This document shows, in pieces, positions 7,534 through 15,731 of a stretch of 64,000 nt of DNA. Position numbers and translations under genes: made by a program. Position 1 is the first letter of the stretch. Each line of letters starts with the position of its first letter. This stretch comes from an uncultured Fibrobacter sp. (lineage in GTDB: Bacteria > Fibrobacterota > Fibrobacteria > Fibrobacterales > Fibrobacteraceae). The notes under the pieces are model-generated. The model was not told the origin of the DNA, searched no databases, and saw nothing but the letters and a program-made list of their open reading frames with translations. The stretch lies in the NCBI RefSeq assembly GCF_900316465.1, contig NZ_ONDD01000014.1, forward strand, positions 1-64,000. Reading direction: 5' to 3'.

Positions 7534-10500
7534 TTACCTCGAAATCAATAATTTCTGTTTTTTAGTCCAAGTTTTCTTGCCAAACTTGTCGTTAGCAGAC
7601 ACGGTGCTGCGCACCACATAGTGATACAGACCGTTTGCAAGCAGGCGCCCGTGATTGTCGTGGCCGTTCCAGTGCGTAACGCCCGAAACTGCATTCTTGA
7701 TCACGCGAACCAGTTTGCCATTCTGGTTGTAGATAAAGATATCGACCTTGCTGTCGCGATCTACAGCCAAATTCTTGAAGTAGAAGGTGGTGCCTTTTTT
7801 GCCCATCGGGTTCGGCACGTTGAACACGTCGGCAAGGCCAGATTCCATGTCGTCCGTAATTTCAAGATTCAAAGACTTGATTGCAAAGTTATCCAAAACG
7901 TCTTTTGCAAACACCTTGAATTCGTACTTGCCTGCAGGATACTGTTCCGCGCTAAAGTTCATGCGCAACTTGGCACGCTTAGAAGTCTGTTCCAAATAGG
8001 GCCACGGGTGGAACGGTTCCTGCACACCCACGATTTCAAACGAAATACCTTCATCAGCCTGTTCCCTAAAGTCAAGCGCCGTAGAATCTTCCACAATCAC
8101 CTGCAAGCATGCGGGCGACTGCAGCTTGACAGTTTCGCCGTCGGCAAAATCGGTAGCCAAACCTCCTGCATAGCAGGATTGAATCTGAATCGTAGGCGGA
8201 ACCGTGTCATTCAAGGAATCGGCGTAGTTCGAAACTCCGCTAATGACCAAATTTCTGAGCCACTCACGGCCAACAGCACTTGCATTCGAGGAATAAGCCC
8301 AAGCGCTGAATTCTGCCGTCGTATCGCCAATCGAAATCTTACGCGGCGTCACAAAATCAGTTGCAAAGCGTCCGCCCCTCACAGGCACCTTTTCGGAATA
8401 AATCAAACCACCATCGTAGAACACGTTAATGGTATCATCTTGCACCTGAAGGTCCATTACCTTGCTCGTGCGGCCTTCACGAAGAATCAAGTCCACATAG
8501 CCATCGTCAATACCTTCGACAGAACCCGAAATTTTAACGTGATCAAGTGCCTTGATAGAATCAATCGGATTATCCAGCGTGAGCTTGAATTCGCCACTCG
8601 GCATACGAATCACCGGTTCACCCAAAAGAATGTAACGTTCATTATTGTAACGCTGGCGGTCATAATTCATGCTCACGGCCCTCTTGGTCTTCAAGAATGC
8701 CCCACCAAGAGTTTCACCATGTTCGCGCAAGGAATTCAACAACAAGTTCGTACCGAAATTGGAATTGTACTCGGCAAAGGTTTCGCGAGTCGCACCAATC
8801 GACGCAATAGAACCTGCACCAGCCTTAATCAAGAATTCTTCAGAAAGGGAGCGGGCATTGCCTTCGTCAAAGCGGCCCACCGTGCAAGAGAACGAGCCTA
8901 GAATCGTGTAACGACCCTTGTTTGAAAGCTTCGGAATGTAGCTAGGCTTGAGCAGGCCTTCGCTTGCCCAGTCCGTCTTGGAACCATGCCCAAAATAAGT
9001 GGTAAACAAAGCTCCCTGATTCAAGATATTCAAGAAGTCTTCGGCAGCGTCCTTCTTCTGGCCCGATGCATCTTCAGTGTAATCAAGCAAGTAGACCTTT
9101 CTAAAGTTCCAGCGTTCATTCTTGTGGGCTGCCACACTGTCAATAGCACGCACCAAGTTTTCTTGGTACATGGTATGCTTGGTCACGTCATTCATGCCGC
9201 TATTTTTGGCATCGTCTGCCGCATGCAACAAAGTCGCACGCCAGTCGGAATAGTCCATGACGCCTTTCTTTTCGTAGTCCTTGACCTTTTCGATGTAGCT
9301 TGCGAATTCAGCCTCTGTCGCCACCGGAAGTCGACCGACTGCGACATCCAAATCATACGTACCGTACTGGACGACTTCACCAGAGTCAAGAACACCAAAG
9401 AAGTCTTCAATCACGGCATCTTCTTTTTCGAACGGAGGCATCAGCGGGACGCCATACTTCTTGTTGATATCGCGGTAATCAAAGTGACCTGCGCCCACAA
9501 GCAATACATAGCGGAAATTCGGGCACACGGAATAAACGTAGGCAATGTAGTTACGGATTGCCACAGGCGACATACGGCCCGCCGTATAGCGGTTGTAAAT
9601 GTCTTCCACAACTACGACCGAAGTCGCAAACGTTGCAACAGCAGATCCGTCATTGCGGAATTCGGCAAGCTTTTTCGCCTGATTCACGAATTCGGCCGGC
9701 GTAATAATCAGGTATTCGAGTTTGGAATTTGGCTTCGAAAGATCCTTGAGTACACCGTCGCCATAGTTGGCAATGCCCTCAATCTTCAAGCCCGGGCGGA
9801 ATACATTTTCTTTAACGGCAATGTAGCGCACGTCTTCACCAAGGGTAATACTGTCTTTGGCAACGCCACCGGCAGCCGAAAGGAATCCGACCGGGCGCAT
9901 GTTCGAGAACTTGAGCACCTTGGTATTTGCAGGAACAGGAACATTGATAATGCCCGAAACAGCACCACCTGGCAACAGCCATTCGGCAGAATCAACAACA
10001 GGCGTCCACTGGTACGCAACGGAATAGCCGTCAAAACGGTCGTACTGTCTTTCAGCCGGCAACATTTCAAGCACATACTGGTTATTGTTTTCGACAAGAC
10101 CAGGATTGTCCATGCGGAAGTTACCACCCGGCAAAAGTTCCATTTCTGCATTATCTACGCGCAGGCCATTGACTTCGAAAGCAAAGTTAATGGAATCCAT
10201 GCGTCGACTGTAAGAACTATCCGAAAGGGTCAGGTTTGCACGCTGGTCGCGGTCCACCACAGCAGCACTCGCCCACACGGAGCGATGCGGGAAGAACGTC
10301 ACCGCCGCATATTGCTTGCCGCCCGGAACAAGGCCCGGCAACTGCTTGGTCGATTTCATTTCAAGTTCAGAAGACGGAACCGTCATCGTTTCCAAACGGC
10401 TATGCCACAACCAGTACCATTCCTTACCGGTCGCCTTTTCCCAGTCGAGTTCCTTACCGAAGTAAGTATCGCGCAAGTCTGCATCCTTTTCGGCGCGCGC

Positions 10501-11637
10501 ATAGCGCAACCAGGTTACATCCTTGCCATTGCCGGCAGGTGTCGCCACCGTCTGGTTAAAGCGCATTCCCTTACCGTTCTGCTTGTAGCCCAGCAAGAAA
10601 TTCTGGTAGAACGAATACGGGGAATAAGAATGGTAGTAGTCCATCTTGCCATTTGCAAAGAACGGATCTTCGCGGTCGCAACGTTTCCAGAAACCGCTTC
10701 CGTAACCGATAAACACAATGGTGTCACCACTGTTAAACAGGTTGTCAGGCGCGCTGCTTGCAGAGCCGTATTCCGAAGACGGCGTATGGTCGCGAATTTC
10801 GATGGGAATTTCAAAAATCTGGTTCGGAAGGCGGTCGCTCACACCGGGAGCCATGTCGGCAAGCGTATCGGGCGACGCACCATAAAGGCGGATCCATTCC
10901 ACCGGAATGCCATCCAAATCCTTGGGGTTGGGCAAGGCATTGCGAATTGCAGTATAGCTTACCGCATACAAACCGTCTTCACTGTTGGTCGACACATTTT
11001 GGTCGCCCACGCGGAATTTCGCAACAAATGTCGGCAAGTCACCGTCTGACGCCTCGGAACGCAGGGCCTTAATGGCCTTCGCCTTCGAAATACCAAAACG
11101 CGAAGCCGCCACCGGGTTCTGCACTCTAGAAAGGGCGCGCTGACCCGGATTGACTCCGTTTATAGAACCATTAAATTGAACCTTTAAGCGGAAATCCTTG
11201 CGCAGCGACACCGACGAACCGTTCTTAACATAAAGCGGCACGCGAATATTGGTCATCCAAAGTCCATCGCGCAGCACAGGTTCAGAAACACTAATCGAAT
11301 AAATCCAAGCGGAATCCGTTCGAATATCGCGATGTTCGGCACACAAGGGTGCTCCCAGCGGAACAGTCTTGGTATCGCTTACAGAAACAGTCGGTTTCTT
11401 ATTGGCGGGCAATGCAACCCAATAATGCCTAAAAGGCATATCGTGCTTTTCCAAGAAGGTCGCATTTTCGGGCTTGAATTTTGCCCCAGGCAAACCGGTG
11501 GAATCACAAGGATGAATACTAGATTCAAAGACAGTGTCATCCAGAACGTAACGCGTCCTGGAATCTTCGACCACGCGGGCAAACGAGCAGATTGCCCCCA
11601 GGGCCACAAAAAGGGTAATAAGTACTTTAGGCTTCAC
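7534..11637 (-). CDS. porU: PorU-type T9SS sortase, C25 (gingipain-like) peptidase fold
   Basis: A 1367-residue secreted protein with a signal peptide (VLITLFVALGAICSFA). The central part is a C25 peptidase domain: LLVGAGHFDYRDI, then TTYFGHGSKTDWASEGLL with the probable catalytic histidine near residue 884, and LGSFSCTVGRFDE with the cysteine near 918. The final 90 residues, starting near FNVPNPMGKKGTTFYFKN, form a FlgD/T9SS-like beta domain ending in a GLYHYVVR segment. In T9SS organisms PorU removes the C-terminal signal of cargo at the outer membrane and attaches it to an anionic lipopolysaccharide-type anchor. Length exceeds the Porphyromonas form (roughly 1150 residues), mainly in the N-terminal beta-rich region. 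It could instead be a PorU-like paralog, but the overall layout fits well. Confidence 0.85.
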   Translation of the reverse strand: MKPKVLITLFVALGAICSFARVVEDSRTRYVLDDTVFESSIHPCDSTGLPGAKFKPENATFLEKHDMPFRHYWVALPANKKPTVSVSDTKTVPLGAPLCAEHRDIRTDSAWIYSISVSEPVLRDGLWMTNIRVPLYVKNGSSVSLRKDFRLKVQFNGSINGVNPGQRALSRVQNPVAASRFGISKAKAIKALRSEASDGDLPTFVAKFRVGDQNVSTNSEDGLYAVSYTAIRNALPNPKDLDGIPVEWIRLYGASPDTLADMAPGVSDRLPNQIFEIPIEIRDHTPSSEYGSASSAPDNLFNSGDTIVFIGYGSGFWKRCDREDPFFANGKMDYYHSYSPYSFYQNFLLGYKQNGKGMRFNQTVATPAGNGKDVTWLRYARAEKDADLRDTYFGKELDWEKATGKEWYWLWHSRLETMTVPSSELEMKSTKQLPGLVPGGKQYAAVTFFPHRSVWASAAVVDRDQRANLTLSDSSYSRRMDSINFAFEVNGLRVDNAEMELLPGGNFRMDNPGLVENNNQYVLEMLPAERQYDRFDGYSVAYQWTPVVDSAEWLLPGGAVSGIINVPVPANTKVLKFSNMRPVGFLSAAGGVAKDSITLGEDVRYIAVKENVFRPGLKIEGIANYGDGVLKDLSKPNSKLEYLIITPAEFVNQAKKLAEFRNDGSAVATFATSVVVVEDIYNRYTAGRMSPVAIRNYIAYVYSVCPNFRYVLLVGAGHFDYRDINKKYGVPLMPPFEKEDAVIEDFFGVLDSGEVVQYGTYDLDVAVGRLPVATEAEFASYIEKVKDYEKKGVMDYSDWRATLLHAADDAKNSGMNDVTKHTMYQENLVRAIDSVAAHKNERWNFRKVYLLDYTEDASGQKKDAAEDFLNILNQGALFTTYFGHGSKTDWASEGLLKPSYIPKLSNKGRYTILGSFSCTVGRFDEGNARSLSEEFLIKAGAGSIASIGATRETFAEYNSNFGTNLLLNSLREHGETLGGAFLKTKRAVSMNYDRQRYNNERYILLGEPVIRMPSGEFKLTLDNPIDSIKALDHVKISGSVEGIDDGYVDLILREGRTSKVMDLQVQDDTINVFYDGGLIYSEKVPVRGGRFATDFVTPRKISIGDTTAEFSAWAYSSNASAVGREWLRNLVISGVSNYADSLNDTVPPTIQIQSCYAGGLATDFADGETVKLQSPACLQVIVEDSTALDFREQADEGISFEIVGVQEPFHPWPYLEQTSKRAKLRMNFSAEQYPAGKYEFKVFAKDVLDNFAIKSLNLEITDDMESGLADVFNVPNPMGKKGTTFYFKNLAVDRDSKVDIFIYNQNGKLVRVIKNAVSGVTHWNGHDNHGRLLANGLYHYVVRSTVSANDKFGKKTWTKKQKLLISR

Positions 11638-11676
11638 AATCCTAAAATAGCAAATAACGAATGCCCAGATTACAGA

Positions 11677-12552
11677 TTATTTGCGAATTTCTAATTCCGA
11701 ATAGCCATTTCCATTCGTTCGGAATTCAATAGATTCTCCGGCAGGCGTTGTCGCCTTGAAAAGCCTAAAGAACGAGGGTGCCACGCCGCGCATCAGGATC
11801 GATTCAAGCTCGGCGCGCTTAATCATGAATTTGGCGTTCCAGGCCGGCATATACCAGTGCCACGGCTGCCAATTGAATACTCCCCTGACCGACTGGACAA
11901 AGGCTCTGAGCATCAACGAATATTCGTACTTAAAGTAGTCCTCGTAATCGGTCAAAATCGAATTCTTTTCGGCAGGCTCCTTAGTCGCGTAGTCAGCCAC
12001 CATGTACAACGGATCTTCGCCCTTCTTTTCGTAAGTAAAGAGCATGCCCGACTGTAAAAGCTTCACTTTCAGGTTATCCTTGTCGCGATGCACAAATTCC
12101 TTGTCCGAAACCTGCTTGTAGTCGCGGAAAACCACCTCGGGGTCAAGCACCGGATTAATAGAAAGCGGAACAGGCTTTGCATCAAGCGATGGAACCTCAT
12201 AGAAGAGTATAGTTTCGCCCTTACCCTTGGGCAGCAACACGGCAACCAACGGCTTAGCGCGTTCGGTAATCACCCACACCATTTCGGGCTTGTTCGTTCC
12301 CTTGAGCATCGGGTCCAGAATTCCCATAAGTGCAGGGTCTTTCACGCCATTCACATCCCATTCCATCCAGGTGCCTGTACCACCCACAGAATCGAGCGTT
12401 GCAAAAAGGCGTTCACCGCTAAAAGCAGTCTTTGATTCTACCGCGCCCACCACCTTGGCGGAGCCCGCCGTATAAGGCTTACCCTTGGGAGCAGCCCAAA
12501 GCGCCGAGTACAAACAAACTAATACAGAAACAAGAATCTTCGAAAAGTTCAT
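11677..12552 (-). CDS. Secreted protein of unknown function (possibly LolA-like outer-membrane lipoprotein-sorting fold)
   Basis: The start at 12552 places a signal peptide first (ILVSVLVCLYSALWA), giving 291 residues. The mature part alternates beta strands and aromatic segments (for example MVWVITERAKPLVAVLLPKG and VHRDKDNLKVKLLQSGML), reminiscent of LolA/outer-membrane lipoprotein-sorting proteins, though I see no decisive motif. It begins 8 bp after the stop of the lipoprotein gene and precedes porU by 39 bp. The three genes probably form one transcription unit concerned with the cell envelope. Confidence 0.65.
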   Translation of the reverse strand: MNFSKILVSVLVCLYSALWAAPKGKPYTAGSAKVVGAVESKTAFSGERLFATLDSVGGTGTWMEWDVNGVKDPALMGILDPMLKGTNKPEMVWVITERAKPLVAVLLPKGKGETILFYEVPSLDAKPVPLSINPVLDPEVVFRDYKQVSDKEFVHRDKDNLKVKLLQSGMLFTYEKKGEDPLYMVADYATKEPAEKNSILTDYEDYFKYEYSLMLRAFVQSVRGVFNWQPWHWYMPAWNAKFMIKRAELESILMRGVAPSFFRLFKATTPAGESIEFRTNGNGYSELEIRK

Positions 12553-12560
12553 CTTCACCA

Positions 12561-13313
12561 CTAGAAGCCAATGGGTTCGCAAAGGGAATCATCGAGCCTC
12601 GAATACGTCATGTGGTATTCGCGGTCGAGCCAGTAAAGGGCCAGTTTCTTGTTACTCCAGCTCTTCTTGACAGCCGTGGCTTCAATGCCCTTGGTAATCA
12701 GGGGCACCGTTTCGACAAGATCCAGTTTCCAGGACTTGTCATCCCATTCGAAAATCATGATCGGCACTTCGGGGCTCTGTTCCAGGCCAATGCTTCCGCG
12801 GTCGTTCTTGATTTTCATGGGGCCCAGTTTCAGCTTGGTAAAGTTATGAATGATTCCTGCCTTGGACATATAGAGCCAAAGCATGCGGTCTTCGGGCACC
12901 TGCCACAGGTGTTCGCGTTCATAAAGGCGATACAGCAGAATCGAATAGATTTCGTAGAACTGGCAGGTATCGAGTTCGGCGGGGCCATAGGTCATAGCGT
13001 GGCGTTCCAAAGTATCGAGCCAGTATTCCGAAGAATCCGTCAACATGGCGTAAAGGTCGTCGGCCGGCGTATCTTCGCGAATGGCAACCAAAAAGTTCTG
13101 GAACATGGATTCGAGCATAGCCTGCTTGTCATATTCGCGGTGTCCCACCTTTTCGTTCTTGATTTCGGCCGATTCGCCAAGAGTTGCATCTACCAAAGAT
13201 TCATTACGCGGGTCGCCCGGATCTTTTGCTTTCGAAGAGCCCGCACAGGCAGAAAAGAACACGCTTGCCCCAATTGCAAGGGCCATAACAATTGTATTTT
13301 TAAGAGTATGCAT
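12561..13313 (-). CDS. Predicted lipoprotein of unknown function
   Basis: A 250-residue protein with a lipoprotein signal peptide: a hydrophobic stretch and the lipobox-like FFSACAG, with cysteine 23 as the likely acylation site. The mature part is mostly helical and charged (QAMLESMFQNFLVAIRE, YEIYSILLYRLYEREHLW) and then beta-rich near the C-terminus. No family is recognised. It heads the run lipoprotein, secreted protein, porU, membrane protein. Its ATG lies within ATGCAT, which also holds the start of the divergent GGQ-protein gene. Confidence 0.75.
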   Translation of the reverse strand: MHTLKNTIVMALAIGASVFFSACAGSSKAKDPGDPRNESLVDATLGESAEIKNEKVGHREYDKQAMLESMFQNFLVAIREDTPADDLYAMLTDSSEYWLDTLERHAMTYGPAELDTCQFYEIYSILLYRLYEREHLWQVPEDRMLWLYMSKAGIIHNFTKLKLGPMKIKNDRGSIGLEQSPEVPIMIFEWDDKSWKLDLVETVPLITKGIEATAVKKSWSNKKLALYWLDREYHMTYSRLDDSLCEPIGF

Positions 13314-13799
13314 CGCGATACCTATTTAAAAATGACGCTTGACGAACTGCTCCGCGCTTGTTCCCTCAAGGGGTTCCAAGGCTCTGGCCCTGGCGGACAG
13401 CACCGCAACAAGACCAATACCGGAGTTTTGCTCACCTTACGGGATTTTAATTTAGAAATCAAATCGTGCGAAGGAAGGTCCGCCCACGAAAACAAGGTGC
13501 ATGCATTACACCGAATGCAAATGGCTCTCGCCCTGCAAGTCCGCGAAACCCCGGCAAACCCCGAAATGCCCTTCCCCGGCAGCAACGGGCACCTGCAACC
13601 ATCCAACCCCCTGTTCCCGCTATTCGTGGCCCACGTTTTTGACATCATGGCCACCAAGAATGGCGACACCAAGGCTGCAGCCGCCGCATTCAACCTGACA
13701 CCGAGTGCTCTCGTGAAGATTTTGCGCCAAGACAAGGCATGCGCCACCAAGCTACAGGGCAACCGCAAGCAAAACGGCCAGAAAGCTCTAAAACTCTAG
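13308..13799 (+). CDS. RF-1-domain (GGQ) peptidyl-tRNA hydrolase-like protein, ArfB-type
   Basis: A 163-residue protein with the GGQ loop of class I release factors: GSGPGGQHRNKTNTGVLLT, where the GGQ glutamine site drives peptidyl-tRNA hydrolysis. It lacks the codon-recognition domain of true release factors, so it belongs with ArfB-like rescue proteins or the related 'release factor-like' group. The C-terminus (KLQGNRKQNGQKALKL) is basic but shorter than the tail ArfB inserts into the mRNA channel. The ATG at 13308 shares ATGCAT with the divergent lipoprotein start. An in-frame ATG at 13332 is an alternative start with no better ribosome binding site. Confidence 0.8.
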   Translation: MHRDTYLKMTLDELLRACSLKGFQGSGPGGQHRNKTNTGVLLTLRDFNLEIKSCEGRSAHENKVHALHRMQMALALQVRETPANPEMPFPGSNGHLQPSNPLFPLFVAHVFDIMATKNGDTKAAAAAFNLTPSALVKILRQDKACATKLQGNRKQNGQKALKL

Positions 13800-13940
13800 G
13801 GTTTCCGGCTTTTTCCCATCCGGCAGTTTTGGTTAATAAAGTTTTACAGCAAAAACCCTCAAAAAACAGGGGTTAAATCAGACACTTTTATCAAAAATGG
13901 CGTGTTAGTAAATAGGACCACTCAACCAAATGGAGGTATT

Positions 13941-15179
13941 ATGAGTCCTATTAAAACAAAACACGCAAACATCGCCACCGCATTCCTGTGTGCTCTCGCC
14001 CTTTGGAACTGCAGCAGCGATACCCACGAAACAAGCGCCGCCATCAGCAAGTCGGGCACGGCATCGGTCGCACTCCGCCTGCAGTACAACACTCCACCCC
14101 TGCTCGACAGTCTGGTGCTGGACTGCTACGGCGCCGACACGTTGCACTACGTGCATTCCGCCGACAGTTCGCTCTTTAACATGGACTTGTTCCCCAGCGA
14201 CAACTGGACGTTCAAGGCCAAGATCTATGCGAACGGCGCCCTCATGCAGATGGGTGAACTCTCGACCAAGCTCGAGGCCGGTGCCGTCGTGGACATTCCC
14301 ATCCAGATGCACCCCATCGTGGGCTTCGTGGTGGTCGAAGTGCCTATCGGCCTCAGGAACGAAAGCGGTATCGAAAGCGGAACCATGACGCTTGTTTCCG
14401 AAGACGAGCGCTACGAAATCCCCATGGAAGAATCCACGGGCAAGCTCCTTTTCAAGAGCGGCATGCTCAAGCTCGGCGTCGAATACGAAGTACAGATTTC
14501 CCTGTTCGATGCAGACGGCAACGCCATCTACGACTTGAGCGACAGATTCCTGCTCACCGAAGACAGCCCGGTGCCGGACCTCTCGCTGAATTCGCTCCGC
14601 AGCAAAATCGCCGTCTCCGTAAAGCCCGCCGACGAGCGCAACGTATCCATTACGCTCGCCCTCCGTGCCGCATTCCGCAAGCCCAAGGCCGATGACTTGC
14701 TGATTACGGAATACTACTCTGCGCCCAACGCCAAGGATAGCACGCAGTATGAATTCGTTGAAATCTACAACGGGAGCATCGACACGCTTATCCTCGACGA
14801 CTGCACGCTCGGACTCGGGAGCGCCACTAGCATCAAGCGCTACGCCCTCACCGCAAGCGAAATCTTGCCGGGCCAGGTGCTCGTATTAGGCGATGCCGCC
14901 TCCGAAAACACTCCCGCCCTCCACATCAATACCGATGGCTGGAGCGCCATGTCCAACAGCAAGGGCGCCGTGGTGCTGCAATGCGACGGAGAAACCCTCG
15001 ATTCCCTGTACTACGCAAGCGCTCCTGACTCGCTGCATAGCAACGTGGTACCCGCGGTCGGTTCGGGTAAATACAATCAAAGTGGCCAACTGAACGTTGA
15101 CCACTGGAACATGCGTTCGGATTCCTCGGCGTGGTGCCTTACGACTCCCACTCCGGGCGAACTGAATTTCTGTAATTAA
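13941..15179 (+). CDS. Lipoprotein with C-terminal lamin-tail domain
   Basis: I use the ATG at 13941 because GGAGG sits just upstream, giving 412 residues. The signal peptide ends in a lipobox (ALALWNCSS). The middle is a beta-rich region of unknown type. From about residue 255 a lamin-tail (LTD) domain is visible: LLITEYYSAPNAKDSTQYEF, then VEIYNGSIDTLILDDCTL, and near the end a DSSAWCLTTPTPGELNFC closing strand. Such domains occur in secreted and surface proteins of the FCB group, often near nucleases, but here no enzyme domain is present. The stop overlaps the stop of the convergent receiver-like gene by a few bases. Confidence 0.8.
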   Translation: MSPIKTKHANIATAFLCALALWNCSSDTHETSAAISKSGTASVALRLQYNTPPLLDSLVLDCYGADTLHYVHSADSSLFNMDLFPSDNWTFKAKIYANGALMQMGELSTKLEAGAVVDIPIQMHPIVGFVVVEVPIGLRNESGIESGTMTLVSEDERYEIPMEESTGKLLFKSGMLKLGVEYEVQISLFDADGNAIYDLSDRFLLTEDSPVPDLSLNSLRSKIAVSVKPADERNVSITLALRAAFRKPKADDLLITEYYSAPNAKDSTQYEFVEIYNGSIDTLILDDCTLGLGSATSIKRYALTASEILPGQVLVLGDAASENTPALHINTDGWSAMSNSKGAVVLQCDGETLDSLYYASAPDSLHSNVVPAVGSGKYNQSGQLNVDHWNMRSDSSAWCLTTPTPGELNFCN

Positions 15180-15631
15180 GCGTGAATCTGCGTATTAGCG
15201 CGTTCAACGTCAAACAGCCTGCGCAGTAATTCTGTGCGGGCTGGATCGCGTTCTTCAGCAAGAGTCAACGGACCCATGTTCAGGGCCACCAGAATGGAGC
15301 CCGGATAGTTGTTTGCGCTCTTGATGAAGTCGCTTGCGGAAACGCCTTCGGTGTAGAAATCGACAACGAAAGTGTCCCAGTCATCGTTTTCCAGCTGTTC
15401 CTGGGCTTCGGCCTCGGTTTTTACAGCCTTGATGGTTGCACCCACCAGAAGGTCTGTCAACACGGTCAGGCAAGCTTCGCGATGGGAATCGTCTTCTTCC
15501 CAAATCAGGATACGGCGGTCGCTATAATCACGGACCACAGGAGTCTGGGCAAGGGAGTCCTCGGAATCAAACTTCTCGAGGGCGGCTTCGTCCATTTCTT
15601 CATCGTCAAAATTGTCGAGTTCTTTTGCCAT
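15176..15631 (-). CDS. Degenerate response-regulator receiver-like protein
   Basis: A 151-residue protein from the ATG at 15631 (MAKELDNFDDEEMDE). It opens with an acidic stretch of about 35 residues and then has a receiver-like fold: RILIWEEDDSHREAC with an acidic pocket, DWDTFVVDFYTEG with the likely phospho-acceptor aspartate, and SILVALNMGP where the usual Thr/Ser and Lys switch residues are not obvious. There is no output domain. It may be a non-canonical signalling adaptor. I infer the receiver fold from pattern only, and it could be another alpha/beta domain. Confidence 0.55.
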   Translation of the reverse strand: MAKELDNFDDEEMDEAALEKFDSEDSLAQTPVVRDYSDRRILIWEEDDSHREACLTVLTDLLVGATIKAVKTEAEAQEQLENDDWDTFVVDFYTEGVSASDFIKSANNYPGSILVALNMGPLTLAEERDPARTELLRRLFDVERANTQIHA

Positions 15632-15689
15632 AGTAGCCCAAATATAGTAAACTTGACCCCAAAACATTGCCATAATCGGCTATAATTTC

Positions 15690-15697
15690 TAAATTTG
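15690..15697 (+). promoter_or_regulatory. Promoter element TAAATTTG upstream of typA
   Basis: TAAATTTG matches the TAnnTTTG form, 34 bases before the typA start, with a TTG (15667-15669) about 20 bases upstream. Confidence 0.5.
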
Positions 15698-15731
15698 CGC
15701 GCAAAAATAAACGTCAATCAAAAGAGCCATT

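Noticed and set aside
12432..13307. N-terminal extension of the GGQ protein frame
   Set aside because: The open frame continues upstream but overlaps the lipoprotein on the other strand and has no family similarity. The GGQ protein starts at 13308 or 13332.
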